Below are positions 47,642 through 57,236 of a DNA stretch of 64,000 nucleotides, piece by piece; position 1 is the stretch's first letter; the number at the start of each line of letters is the position of its first letter. Source of the stretch: JAWKWA01 sp041397765 (GTDB taxonomy: Bacteria; Pseudomonadota; Alphaproteobacteria; Rhizobiales; Hyphomicrobiaceae); the NCBI GenBank assembly GCA_041397765.1, contig JAWKWA010000003.1, forward strand, positions 192,869 through 256,868. Reading direction: 5' to 3'. The translations under genes and the position numbers were made by a program. A model generated the notes under the pieces. That model ran no database searches, was not told where the DNA came from, and worked only from the letters and a program-made list of their open reading frames with translations.

Positions 47642-49663
47642 ATGGCCGACAAGAGTGCCGCGAAGGCGAAAGCTGCCGGCGCGAGCCACAAGGACATGGC
47701 GAACGCGATCCGTGCGCTCGCCATGGATGCCGTCGAGAAGGCGAAATCCGGCCACCCGGGCATGCCGATGGGCATGGCCGATGTCGCCACCGTCCTCTTC
47801 ACCCGCTTCCTCAAATTCGATGCCTCCGCCCCCGACTGGCCCGATCGCGACCGCTTCGTGCTGTCGGCCGGCCACGGCTCGATGCTGCTCTATGCGCTGC
47901 TCCACCTGACCGGCTATCCCGGCATGGACATCGAGCAGTTGAAATCGTTCCGCCAGTGGGGATCGATGACCGCCGGCCATCCCGAGCACGGCCATGCACC
48001 GGGCATCGAGACCACCACCGGTCCCCTTGGCCAGGGTCTCGCCAACGCCGTCGGCATGGCGCTCGCCGAGCGCCTTCTCGCCGCCCGGCATGGGGCGGAC
48101 GTGGTCGATCATACGACCTATGTGATCGCCGGCGACGGCTGCCTCATGGAGGGCATCAGCCACGAGGCGATCTCGCTCGCCGGCCATCTGAAGCTGTCGA
48201 AGCTCGTCGTCCTGTTCGACGACAACCAGATCTCGATCGACGGTCCGACCTCGCTCGCCGTCACCGACGACCAGTGCAAGCGCTTCGAGGCGTGTGGCTG
48301 GCGCACCATGTCGGTCGACGGCCACGACCCGGACGCGATCGCTGCGGCGCTCGAAGCGGCCAAGGGTGGTGATCGCCCGGTGATGATCGCCTGCCGGACG
48401 GTGATCGGCTGGGGCGCGCCCAACAAGCAGGGCACCGCCGCGACGCACGGCTCACCGCTCGGGCCCGACGAGATCGCCGCCACCCGCAAGGCGATCGGCT
48501 GGAACCATCCGCCCTTCGAGATCCCGGCGCCTGTGCTGGAGGCCTGGCGGGCGGCGGGCCTGCGCGGTGCCGCGGCGCGGGCGCGCTGGGAGACGGCCGC
48601 CGGCCGGCTCGGGCCCGACACCCGGGCCCGGCTCGCCGAGCCGCTCGATGCCGCCGCGATCGCCCGTATCGGCGAGACCGTCGCCGGCCTGAAGCAGAAA
48701 TTCCTGACCGAGAAGCCCAAGCTCGCGACCCGCGTGTCGTCGCAGCAGGTCATCGAGGCGCTGATGCCGGCCGTCCCGGCCCTGATCGGCGGCTCGGCCG
48801 ACCTGACGGGCTCGAACGGCACCCGCACCTCCGCCCACAAGCCGGTGAAGCCCGGCGACTTTTCCGGAAACTACATCCATTACGGCGTGCGCGAACACGG
48901 CATGGCCGCGGCCATGAACGGCATGGCGCTGCATGGCGGGCTCGTACCCTATGGCGGCACCTTCCTGGTCTTCACCGACTATTGCCGCCCCTCCATCCGC
49001 CTGTCGGCGCTGATGAAGCAGCGTGTCGTCTATGTGATGACCCACGATTCGATCGGCCTTGGCGAGGACGGACCGACCCATCAGCCGGTCGAGCATCTGG
49101 CGGCCCTGCGGGCGATCCCGAACCTCCTCGTGCTGCGCCCCGCCGATGCGGTCGAGACGGCCGAATGCTGGGAGATCGCGCTGCGCTCGGCCGCAACGCC
49201 GTCGGTCCTGGCGCTGACCCGCCAGAACCTGCCGACGTTGCGCACCAGCGACGACGGCGCGGAAAATCTCTCCGCGCGCGGCGGCTACGTCATCCGCGAC
49301 AGCAAGTGGCGCCGCGACGTCACGCTGATCGCCACCGGCTCGGAGGTCGCGCTCGCCGTCGAGGCGGCCGAGGCCCTGGCCGGTAACGAGATCAACGCCG
49401 CCGTCGTCTCCATGCCCTCGGTCGAGCTCTTCATGAAGCAGCCCAAGGCCTACCGGAAGGAGATCCTCGGCAAGGCGCCGCGTCTCGCCATCGAGGCGGG
49501 GCTGCGCCAGGGCTGGGACCGCCTGCTCGGGGCCGAGGGGACCTTCATCGGCATGACCGGCTTCGGGGCTTCGGCGCCATTCGAGGTGCTCTATCGCGAG
49601 TTCGGCATCACCACCGAGCGCATCGTCGAGGTGGCGCGCCAGCTCGTCGACGAGGCCGAATAG
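47642..49663 (+). CDS. tkt: Transketolase
   Basis: Thiamine-diphosphate enzyme that exchanges two-carbon units between sugar phosphates in the pentose-phosphate and Calvin pathways. The 673-residue protein has SGHPGMPMGMADVATVLF at the N-terminus. The ThDP-binding GDGCLMEGISHEA and NQISIDGPT segments follow, then the pyrimidine-domain VREHGMAAAMNGMALHGG and EDGPTHQPVEHL. All catalytic His residues expected in these motifs are present. GGGAGCGAGAGG precedes ATG 47642. pgk follows after 110 bases; gap, usually between them in this group, is missing. Confidence 0.97.
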   Translation: MADKSAAKAKAAGASHKDMANAIRALAMDAVEKAKSGHPGMPMGMADVATVLFTRFLKFDASAPDWPDRDRFVLSAGHGSMLLYALLHLTGYPGMDIEQLKSFRQWGSMTAGHPEHGHAPGIETTTGPLGQGLANAVGMALAERLLAARHGADVVDHTTYVIAGDGCLMEGISHEAISLAGHLKLSKLVVLFDDNQISIDGPTSLAVTDDQCKRFEACGWRTMSVDGHDPDAIAAALEAAKGGDRPVMIACRTVIGWGAPNKQGTAATHGSPLGPDEIAATRKAIGWNHPPFEIPAPVLEAWRAAGLRGAAARARWETAAGRLGPDTRARLAEPLDAAAIARIGETVAGLKQKFLTEKPKLATRVSSQQVIEALMPAVPALIGGSADLTGSNGTRTSAHKPVKPGDFSGNYIHYGVREHGMAAAMNGMALHGGLVPYGGTFLVFTDYCRPSIRLSALMKQRVVYVMTHDSIGLGEDGPTHQPVEHLAALRAIPNLLVLRPADAVETAECWEIALRSAATPSVLALTRQNLPTLRTSDDGAENLSARGGYVIRDSKWRRDVTLIATGSEVALAVEAAEALAGNEINAAVVSMPSVELFMKQPKAYRKEILGKAPRLAIEAGLRQGWDRLLGAEGTFIGMTGFGASAPFEVLYREFGITTERIVEVARQLVDEAE

Positions 49664-49773
49664 CCGCCGGCCGCGCCGCCCATCGTGCCCCATCCTCGCA
49701 GAGCGCAGCCCGGCTTCCCTCGCGCGGGGACGGGCGCGCCTTGCGCAAGACCTGCAATCGGGAACATTCCGCC

Positions 49774-50988
49774 ATGACCGCCATCGACACGTCGCGAATG
49801 AGGACGCCAACGGCTGCCGAGGTGAAGGGCCGCCGCGTGCTGGTGCGTGCCGATCTCAACGTGCCCGTGAAAGACGGCCGCGTCACCGATGCCACGCGCA
49901 TCGAGCGCTTCGTGCCGACGGTGCGGGCCCTCGCCGACGCCGGCGCGCGGGTGATCGTGCTCTCCCATTTCGGCCGGCCGGACGGCGAGAGAAAGCCCGC
50001 CATGTCGCTCCGCCCGGTCGCCGCCCGGATGGCCGAGATGCTGGCGAGGCCGGTCGCCTTTGCCGACGACTGCATCGGCGCACCGGCGGCGACGGCCGTC
50101 GCGGCGCTCGGCGACGGCGAGGTACTCGTGCTCGAGAACACCCGCTTTCATGCCGGCGAGGAGAACAACGACGAGGCCTTCATCGCGGCACTCGCTGCGA
50201 ACGGCGACATCTATGTCAACGACGCCTTCTCCTGCGCCCATCGCGCCCATGCCTCGACCGAGGGCATCGCCCGACGCATGCCCGCCTTTGCCGGCCCGCA
50301 GATGATGGCCGAGATCGAGGCGCTGCGCGCCGCCCTCGAGAGCCCGAGACGACCGGTCGTCGCCATCATCGGCGGGGCCAAAGTCTCGACCAAGATCCCG
50401 GTGCTGACCAATCTCGCCCGTCGCGTCGACATGATGGTGATCGGCGGCGGCATGGCCAACACCTTCCTCCACGCCGACGGCGTCAAGGTCGGCAAGTCGC
50501 TCTGCGAGCCCGACTTCGCCGCAACCGTCGCCCAGATCCGCGCGAGCGCGACCGCGGCCGGTTGCGAGATCCTGCTGCCGCTCGACGCGGTGGTCGCGGC
50601 CGAATTCAAGGCGGGAGCGGCCGCCCGCACCGTCGCGCTCGATCAGGTACCGGCCGACGCCATGATCCTCGACATCGGCCCGGCTACCATCGCCCATCTG
50701 GGCACCCGGCTCGGCGCGGCGCACACGCTCCTGTGGAACGGCCCGGTCGGCGCCTTCGAGATCGCCCCCTTCGGCGAGGGCACGTTCGCGCTGGCCCGCG
50801 AGGCCGCCCGGCTGACCAAGGCCGGCAGCCTCGTCTCGGTCGCGGGCGGCGGCGACACGGTCGCGGCGCTGAACGCCGCCGGCGTCACCGACGACCTCAC
50901 CTATGTCTCGACGGCCGGCGGCGCCTTCCTCGAATGGCTCGAGGGCCGCGCGCTGCCGGGCGTCGAGGTGCTCGCCCGGGCCGGCTGA
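49774..50988 (+). CDS. pgk: Phosphoglycerate kinase
   Basis: Transfers phosphate from 1,3-bisphosphoglycerate to ADP in glycolysis (reverse in the Calvin cycle). The 404-residue protein has the substrate-binding RADLNVPVKDG, LSHFGRPDG and LENTRFHAGEENND. The hinge region is AIIGGAKVSTKIPVL, with WNGPVGAFEIAPFGEGT and the nucleotide-binding VAGGGDTVAAL towards the C-terminus. ATG 49774 is chosen by alignment to family length; the ORF extends to 49741. Probably co-transcribed with tkt. Confidence 0.97.
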   Translation: MTAIDTSRMRTPTAAEVKGRRVLVRADLNVPVKDGRVTDATRIERFVPTVRALADAGARVIVLSHFGRPDGERKPAMSLRPVAARMAEMLARPVAFADDCIGAPAATAVAALGDGEVLVLENTRFHAGEENNDEAFIAALAANGDIYVNDAFSCAHRAHASTEGIARRMPAFAGPQMMAEIEALRAALESPRRPVVAIIGGAKVSTKIPVLTNLARRVDMMVIGGGMANTFLHADGVKVGKSLCEPDFAATVAQIRASATAAGCEILLPLDAVVAAEFKAGAAARTVALDQVPADAMILDIGPATIAHLGTRLGAAHTLLWNGPVGAFEIAPFGEGTFALAREAARLTKAGSLVSVAGGGDTVAALNAAGVTDDLTYVSTAGGAFLEWLEGRALPGVEVLARAG

Positions 50989-51167
50989 TCGGCGCGAGGT
51001 GGAAGGCCGATTGCCGCGTTTGCCACCGATCAAGGCAAAGTGACCGGCGCCGGGCATGATCCCGTGCGATGCCGTTCGAATTGCGCCATGCTTCTGCGCC
51101 ATCTCCAGGTCGCAAGGGGTCCGGCACACGGCATGCATGACGAGACGCGAAAGGCTCGGGAGCAGGC

Positions 51168-51971
51168 ATGGCATCGCTCGAAATCTACCTCGGCGTGGCG
51201 CTCGCGGGGCTCGTCAGCTTCCTCAGCCCCTGCGTGCTGCCGCTGGTGCCGCCCTATCTGGGCTTTCTCGGCGGCACCACCCTCGACATGATGACCGGCG
51301 AGGACGAGAAGGTCGATGCCGGCGTCTGGCGGCGCGTCGTCATCGCCTCGCTCTGCTTCGTGCTCGGCTTCACCACCGTCTTCGTCGCGCTCGGCGCCAC
51401 CGCTTCCCTGCTCGGCCAGGTCGTCCAGGAATACCGCGAGCCGCTGTCGATCGCCGCCGGCCTCGTCATCATCGTCTTCGGCCTGCATTTCCTCGGCGTC
51501 TTCCGCATCCCGCTGCTTTATCGCGACGTGCGCTATCACGGCTCCGAGGCCCCCGCGGGCTATCTCGGCGCCTATCTGATCGGGCTCGCCTTCGCCTTCG
51601 GCTGGACCCCTTGCGTCGGCCCCATCCTGTCGGCGGTGCTGGCGACCGCGGCGAGCGCGACGAGCCTCTCCTTCGGAGTGAGCCTGCTCCTCGTCTATTC
51701 GCTCGGCCTCGGCATTCCCTTCGTCCTCGCCGCCGTCGCCATCCGGCCCTTCATGCGTTTCATGCGCATGTTCAGCCGCCATCTCGGCCGCGTCGAGAAG
51801 GTGATGGGCGTGGCGCTGGTGCTGGCCGGGCTCCTCTTCGTCACCGGCAACATCAACCAGCTCGGCAACTGGATGCTGGAGACCTTCCCCGGCCTCGCCG
51901 AGATCGAGCGTGGCCTCGTTCCCGATGATCTGTCGGGCGAGATCGTGCGTCAGGGCACGGGCGGCAACTGA
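51168..51971 (+). CDS. ccdA: Cytochrome c biogenesis protein CcdA (thiol electron transporter)
   Basis: A 267-residue membrane protein with about six membrane segments, related to the central domain of DsbD. It carries electrons from cytoplasmic thioredoxin across the membrane to periplasmic thiol proteins for cytochrome c assembly and redox repair. The redox-active cysteines are in FLSPCVLPLVPPYLG (about residue 22) and in GWTPCVGPILSAVL (about residue 147), both intact. The ATG lies 11 bases after a GGGAGC-type site. No thioredoxin-like partner gene is adjacent. Confidence 0.92.
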   Translation: MASLEIYLGVALAGLVSFLSPCVLPLVPPYLGFLGGTTLDMMTGEDEKVDAGVWRRVVIASLCFVLGFTTVFVALGATASLLGQVVQEYREPLSIAAGLVIIVFGLHFLGVFRIPLLYRDVRYHGSEAPAGYLGAYLIGLAFAFGWTPCVGPILSAVLATAASATSLSFGVSLLLVYSLGLGIPFVLAAVAIRPFMRFMRMFSRHLGRVEKVMGVALVLAGLLFVTGNINQLGNWMLETFPGLAEIERGLVPDDLSGEIVRQGTGGN

Positions 51972-52100
51972 CGCGGCCGTCCCCTTGCACGCGACGCATC
52001 GCCATCACGCGGTGGCGGGCATTGACGCGCCATGGGCCGGATCGCCATGACTGCGGGCAAGCGCGCCCTAGAGGCTCAATCAGGATCGGAGTGTCCCCCC

Positions 52101-53552
52101 ATGCTCGAGCGCACCAAGTTCTTCATCGACGGCAGCTGGGTCGAGCCGCGCGGCCGCCAGCGCCTCGAGGTCGTCAATCCGGCGAGCGAGGAGCCCGTCG
52201 CCGTCATCTCGCTCGGCACCGCCGAAGATGTCGACCTTGCGGTTCGCGCCGCCACCCGTGCCTTCGCGACCTGGGGCTTCACTTCCAAGGAGGAGCGGCT
52301 CGGGCTCCTGCGCCGGCTCGGCGAGATCTATCAGGGTCGCATCGAGGAAATGGCGAAGGCGATCTCGCTGGAGATGGGCGCGCCGATCTCCATGGCCGTC
52401 ACCGCCCAGGCCGCGACCGGCCTCAACCATATCCGCAGCTTCATCCGCGTCCTCGAGGGTTACGAGTTCGAGCACGCCCTCTCGCCCGAGCATGCCTCCG
52501 AGCGGATCATCATGGAGCCGATCGGCGTCTGCGGCCTCATCACGCCGTGGAACTGGCCGATGAACCAGGTGGCGCTGAAGGCCATTCCCGCCTTCGCCGC
52601 CGGCTGCACGGCGGTCTTGAAGCCCTCCGAGCTCGCGCCGCTCTCCTCGATGCTGTTCGCCGAGATGGTCGCCGAGGCCGGCTTCCCCGCCGGCGTCTTC
52701 AACCTCGTCAACGGCGACGGTCCGACGGTCGGCGCCGCGCTCTCCAGCCATCCGGGCGTGCATTTCATGTCGCTGACCGGCTCGGCCCGCGCCGGCATCG
52801 CCGTCTCCAAGGCGGCCGCCGACACCATCAAGCGCGTCTCGCTGGAGCTCGGCGGCAAGGGCGCCAACCTCGTCTTCGCCGACAGCGACATCAAGGTTTC
52901 GGTCAAGCGCGGCACGCTGCACTGCTTCAACAATTCCGGCCAGTCCTGCAACGCCCCGACCCGCATGCTGGTCGAACGCGCCGTCTATGCCGATGCCGTC
53001 GAGATTGCCGCCGAGACGGCGCGCGCGACCAAGGTCGGCCAGCCCGCCGAGACCGGCCCCCATATCGGCCCGGTCGTCTCCAGGACCCAGTTCGAGAAGA
53101 TCCAGCGCCTCATCGAGACCGGCATCGCCGAGGGCGCCCGTCTCGTTGCCGGCGGGCCGGGGCGTCCGGAGGGCTTCAACCGCGGCTATTTCGTCCGACC
53201 GACCGTCTTTGCCGACGTCACGCCCGGCATGACCATCGCGCGCGAGGAGATCTTCGGCCCCGTCCTCTCCATCATGCCCTTCGACAGCGAGGACGAGGCG
53301 ATCCGCATCGCCAACGACACCGATTACGGCCTCACCAACTACATCCAGAGCGGTGATCAGGCGCGCGCCCAGCGCCTCTCGCGGCGCCTGCGCTCGGGCA
53401 TGGTGGTGATGAACGGCACGCCGCGGCCGGCCTCCAGCCCGTTCGGCGGCATGAAGCAGTCGGGCAATGGCCGGGAAGGCGGGCGCTGGGGCCTTGAGGA
53501 ATATCTCGAGGTGAAGGCGGTCGCCGGCTGGAACCCGGACGTGGAGGCCTGA
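52101..53552 (+). CDS. Aldehyde dehydrogenase family protein
   Basis: A 483-residue NAD(P)-dependent aldehyde dehydrogenase. The oxyanion-stabilising Asn151 is in TPWNWPM, the general base Glu249 in LELGGKG and the catalytic Cys283 in NSGQSCNAPTR. The cofactor-binding LTGSARAG and the C-terminal SPFGGMKQSGNGREGG are intact. The substrate is undefined. ATG 52101 (MLERTKFFIDG) gives the normal family N-terminus with GGAGTG upstream, whereas the open frame begins at 52032. No obvious metabolic partner is adjacent. Confidence 0.93.
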   Translation: MLERTKFFIDGSWVEPRGRQRLEVVNPASEEPVAVISLGTAEDVDLAVRAATRAFATWGFTSKEERLGLLRRLGEIYQGRIEEMAKAISLEMGAPISMAVTAQAATGLNHIRSFIRVLEGYEFEHALSPEHASERIIMEPIGVCGLITPWNWPMNQVALKAIPAFAAGCTAVLKPSELAPLSSMLFAEMVAEAGFPAGVFNLVNGDGPTVGAALSSHPGVHFMSLTGSARAGIAVSKAAADTIKRVSLELGGKGANLVFADSDIKVSVKRGTLHCFNNSGQSCNAPTRMLVERAVYADAVEIAAETARATKVGQPAETGPHIGPVVSRTQFEKIQRLIETGIAEGARLVAGGPGRPEGFNRGYFVRPTVFADVTPGMTIAREEIFGPVLSIMPFDSEDEAIRIANDTDYGLTNYIQSGDQARAQRLSRRLRSGMVVMNGTPRPASSPFGGMKQSGNGREGGRWGLEEYLEVKAVAGWNPDVEA

Positions 53553-53703
53553 GCACGGCGCAGCCACGCGCCGGCGCGCCACGGCGAGAGACGACCTGAC
53601 GGCGCGCCACCGTTCACGCTGTCTTGCACCCTGTCTCGACTGGGCGGGGCGGCTCGGGCAGTCTTGCCGTGGGCCGCTCGGCCCGACAGCCGAGGAGCCG
53701 AGA

Positions 53704-56049
53704 TTGTCGAAACCAGCCGGAGACAAGAGGCCGCCGGCCGGTCGCTCGATCGGCTTCGGGCTGGAGCGCATCGGCCTTGCCGCCCTCGGCCGTCCCCGGC
53801 TCGCGGCATTGCTGCTGCTCGTCCTCACCATTGCGGCGGCGACCAGCATTCCGCGCCTGCCTTCCGACGCGGCTCTCAGCGATCTCTTCCGCGCCGACAC
53901 CCCCGCCTACCGCGCCCATCGCGACATGATGGCGCTGTTCCCCTCCGGCGAGTTCGATCTGCTCCTGCTGGTCGAGGGCGGCGACCTCTTCCGCCGCGAC
54001 GAGATCGAGGCGGTGCGCGACCTCCATGTCGAGCTCGAGCTGACGGACGGCGTCGCGGGCGTCCTCTCCGCTTTCTCGATGCGCCGGCCTCCCGGTGCCG
54101 ACGGCACGCCCGAGCCGCTCTTTCCCGACGATCTGCCCGGCGATGACGCGCTTCAGGATCTCGTTGCCGAGGCCGAGGCCCATCCGCTCGCCCGCGGCAA
54201 GCTGATCGGCCGGGATGCCGAGGGCGGCGGCCTCCTCCTTCTCGTCGTCTCCCTCGAGCCGGCGGTGATCGCGAGCGAGGGCCTGAAATCGGCGGTCGCA
54301 ACCGTCGAGAAGACCGCCCGCGAAGCGCTGGCCGGCGCGCCTGTACGCCTCTCGATCGCCGGCGGCCCGGCCCTCCAGCTCGAGATCCGCCAGGCGATCC
54401 GGCGCGATCGGCTCATCTACAACACGGCGGGTTTCGCGGTCGGTTTCGTCATCTGTCTCGTCTTCTTCGCAAGGCCGTCGCTGGTCCTGCTCGCCTCGCT
54501 CTGCCCGGCCGTCGCCGTCATCTGGGCGCTCGGCATGCTCGGCCATATGGGCCTGAGGCTCAACACGCTGATCAATGTGATCCCGCCCCTCATCATGGTG
54601 ATCACCTTCTGCGACTCGATGCATCTCCTGCACCGCGTGCGCCGCGACCTCGGCGCCGGCGCCGACCGTTTCGCTGCCGCCCGCGCCGCCGTCTGCGACA
54701 TCGGCCCGGCCTGCGCGCTGACCGCCATCGTCACCTCGGCCTCCGCGCTCTCGCTCGCCTTCACCCAATCGGCGTTGATCGCCAATTTCGCCCTCGGTGC
54801 CACGCTCTCGCTGATCGCGGCCTTCGTCGCCGTCATCACCATCGTGCCGGCAGGCACGGTGCTGCTCTTCGACGACGAGGCCCGTTTCCGCGCAAGCGAG
54901 CGCGGCACTCGCAATGTCGCCCTGCTCGCAGCCTTCGCGGTCGGTATCGGCCGTCTCGTCGCGCGCCGGCGCCGCGCGATCGTGGCGGGCGGAGCGGCGC
55001 TGACGCTCGCCTTCGCCGCCATGCATCTCAGCCTCGAGCCGCGCTATCGCCTCGCCGAGCAATTGCCGATCGGCTCCGATGCCGCGCGCGCGACGGCGAG
55101 GATCGACGAGCGCCTCGGCGGCTCCCAGCCGATCGACATCCTGGTGCGCTGGCAGGATGCGCTCGGACCCGACGATCCGGCGGTCGCTGCGGTCGTCTCG
55201 CGCGCCCACGATGCACTTGCCGCCGAGCCGGCCGTCTCCAAGGTCTGGTCGAACCGCTCGCTCGAGGACTGGCTGAAGGGCGCCGGTGTCGCCGAGGATG
55301 CGATCGCCCGGCTGCGCGATGAGATGGGCGAGCCGGTAAAGGCGCGGCTCGCCTCGGCCGACGGCCGTGCCGCCCTCGTCACCGGCTATGTCCCCGATCT
55401 TGGCGCCGGGGCGACCGCCGAAATCGTCGCCTCGCTCGAGCGCCGGCTGGCGCCGATACGGGCAGAGCATCCCGGCTTCCGCCTCGACATCGCCGGGCTG
55501 ACCGCCGTTTCGGCGGTCGAGAGCCGCAGCATGATCGCCCAGCTCAACATCAATCTGATCGGCTCGATCCTGACCGTCATGGCGATCATCGCCATCGCCT
55601 TCCGCTCGCTCCGGCTGGCGCTTCTGTCGGCGCTGCCCAACATCCTGCCGATCTTTGCCGCCGGCGCCGTCCTCTATGCGAGCGGCAGCGGGCTCGAATA
55701 TGCGAGCGTGATCGCCCTCGACATCGCCTTCGGTCTTGCCGTCGACGATACCATCCACTTTCTCAACCATCTCAGCCACGAGGAGCGGCCGGGCGAGCCG
55801 GTCGAGAAGGCCGTCGAGCGCACACTCGACGTGATGGGTCCGGTGGTGATCCTGACCACCATGGTGCTGGTGCTCGGCCTGTCGGTGACGGTGCTGAGCG
55901 TGCTGCCGCCCATGCGCCTCTTTGGCATGCTGATGATGGGATCCCTGGCAGCAGCCCTCGTCGCCGATCTCGTGCTGCTGCCGGCCGAGGTCATGCTGGC
56001 CCGCAGGTGGCTCGCTGTGACGACCGGGCGGGCCGGCACCGAGAGGTGA
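53704..56049 (+). CDS. RND/MMPL family transporter
   Basis: A 781-residue inner-membrane exporter with two repeats of one membrane segment, a large periplasmic loop and a bundle of about five further segments (12 in total). The first bundle starts near residue 236 (AGFAVGFVICLVFFARPSLVLL) and the second near 617 (NLIGSILTVMAIIAIAFRSLRLALL). The family signature FGLAVDDTIHFLNHL lies in the second bundle. Relatives move lipids or hopanoids (HpnN) or solutes; no adjacent hopanoid gene supports that. Start is TTG 53704 with GAGGAG 7 bases upstream. Confidence 0.88.
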   Translation: MSKPAGDKRPPAGRSIGFGLERIGLAALGRPRLAALLLLVLTIAAATSIPRLPSDAALSDLFRADTPAYRAHRDMMALFPSGEFDLLLLVEGGDLFRRDEIEAVRDLHVELELTDGVAGVLSAFSMRRPPGADGTPEPLFPDDLPGDDALQDLVAEAEAHPLARGKLIGRDAEGGGLLLLVVSLEPAVIASEGLKSAVATVEKTAREALAGAPVRLSIAGGPALQLEIRQAIRRDRLIYNTAGFAVGFVICLVFFARPSLVLLASLCPAVAVIWALGMLGHMGLRLNTLINVIPPLIMVITFCDSMHLLHRVRRDLGAGADRFAAARAAVCDIGPACALTAIVTSASALSLAFTQSALIANFALGATLSLIAAFVAVITIVPAGTVLLFDDEARFRASERGTRNVALLAAFAVGIGRLVARRRRAIVAGGAALTLAFAAMHLSLEPRYRLAEQLPIGSDAARATARIDERLGGSQPIDILVRWQDALGPDDPAVAAVVSRAHDALAAEPAVSKVWSNRSLEDWLKGAGVAEDAIARLRDEMGEPVKARLASADGRAALVTGYVPDLGAGATAEIVASLERRLAPIRAEHPGFRLDIAGLTAVSAVESRSMIAQLNINLIGSILTVMAIIAIAFRSLRLALLSALPNILPIFAAGAVLYASGSGLEYASVIALDIAFGLAVDDTIHFLNHLSHEERPGEPVEKAVERTLDVMGPVVILTTMVLVLGLSVTVLSVLPPMRLFGMLMMGSLAAALVADLVLLPAEVMLARRWLAVTTGRAGTER

Positions 56050-56230
56050 CGGGCGCCTCGGCAAGGGAGTGGCGAATGGCGCCTTGCGGCGGCGGACGGG
56101 CTCGGGCAGCCTGCGTCCGAGGGTGTCGCGACGCGGCCGCACGGCTTTCCGGCGCGGCGCGACCGCGGCGGCAGACGCGAGGCGTCGGCAGGAATGCAGC
56201 CGACCGGGCGCGACCATGGGGAGGACGGAC

Positions 56231-56737
56231 GTGACGAATTCTGAGGCAGGTAGGATGGGTCGCGCCGGCCGCGTTGCGTGGTGCTTCGCCGGCCTTCTCG
56301 TGGCGCTCGTGGTCGCAGCCGCGCCGGCGACGGCGGGGCCCCTGCAGGATGCGCTGGAGGGAAGCTGGTCCGGCTATGGCTGGCTCACCATGGCAGGCGG
56401 CGAGCGCGAGAAGATCCAGTGCTCGGCGAGCTATGGCGGTGCCGGCACCGGGCTCGCGGTGACGTTGCGCTGCGTCAGCGTCAGCTATTCGCTCGACGGC
56501 CGCGCCGACCTCACCCTTGCGGGCGGCCGGGTCGACGGCGCCTGGTCGGAACGCTCGTTCGGTGTCGCGGGCTCGGTGAGCGGCCGGGCCGGCGATCGCA
56601 GTCTATCGCTGATCCTGACGGGACCGGCGATGCGTGCCGATGTCGGGCTGACTTCCGACCGCTGCAAGCAGACGCTCTCGATCGACCTCGACGGCACCTC
56701 GATCCGCAGTATCTCGGTCGGCATGCGCCGCTGTTGA
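56231..56737 (+). CDS. Exported protein of unknown function
   Basis: A 168-residue protein with a signal peptide (VAWCFAGLLVALVVAAAPATAG) and a mature part of repeated beta-strand character (GSWSGYGWLTMAGGEREKI, LAVTLRCVSVSYSLDG, SLSLILTGPAMRADVGL). This suggests a small beta-barrel or lipocalin-like fold, which is inference. Three cysteines lie in the mature part. I place the start at GTG 56231 because GGGGAGGA lies 5-12 bases upstream; ATG 56216 and ATG 56255 are alternatives. I do not recognise the family. Confidence 0.6.
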   Translation: MTNSEAGRMGRAGRVAWCFAGLLVALVVAAAPATAGPLQDALEGSWSGYGWLTMAGGEREKIQCSASYGGAGTGLAVTLRCVSVSYSLDGRADLTLAGGRVDGAWSERSFGVAGSVSGRAGDRSLSLILTGPAMRADVGLTSDRCKQTLSIDLDGTSIRSISVGMRRC

Positions 56738-57119
56738 GACCGCTCTCGCGGAAGTGCCGCGCCGCCCTGTGGCCGGTTCGCAACGGAAGCGACCGCAGAT
56801 CGCGGAAGCAGACGCGCTACCTGTCGGCCCGATCGATGGCGCGAATGGACTGCAGCCGCCGTCCGAGGCCTCCGGAACGCCGTAATCGCCTCGAAAACCA
56901 CGAAAAATCGTCACTCCCCTGGCATCGCTGGCCACCGCGGTGAGCGGTCCGCCGGTGTCCGCGCTATCTGTTGCTTCATCGCCACGGCATCCGTGCCTCG
57001 GCCGCAGGCCGGGTTGTCTCTCGGCTCCAAGTCTGGGATACAGAATTCATAAACGTCGCGCTTCTGGAGCGCCGCCGCCCCGCCGGGGGGTAGGGGTCGA
57101 GCCGAGCGAACCGGGTGCG

Positions 57120-57236
57120 ATAGAATCTTTGATCGGGGCGACTTTGGGGGAAGGCTCGGTATCGGAACCTTGACGGATCGGATACCGAGCCTTTGCAAAG
57201 ACCGGTTCGGCAACCGCCGAACCGGTCGTTTTTTTT
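57120..57236 (+). ncRNA. Candidate small RNA with two stem-loops
   Basis: Two perfect hairpins lie back to back. Hairpin 1 has an 11-bp stem, GGCTCGGTATC (57153-57163) with GATACCGAGCC (57181-57191) and a 17-base loop; hairpin 2 is an intrinsic terminator ending in eight T. The nearest plus-strand coding stop is about 460 bases upstream, so the terminator probably ends a separate non-coding transcript. The 5' end is not known; a TAGAAT hexamer at 57121-57126 or a promoter-like pair near 57014-57042 could start it. It is not tRNA, tmRNA, RNase P, SRP or a 6S RNA that I can recognise. Confidence 0.45.
57200..57236 (+). terminator. Strong orphan intrinsic terminator
   Basis: Perfect 12-bp stem GACCGGTTCGGC (57200-57211) with GCCGAACCGGTC (57216-57227), tetraloop AACC, then G and eight T (57229-57236). 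This is the best terminator in the window and does not directly follow a gene. Confidence 0.9.

Noticed and set aside
53614..56217. 867-codon minus-strand ORF opposite the RND transporter
   Set aside because: Shadow ORF; extremely Gly/Arg/His/Asp-rich, no motif.
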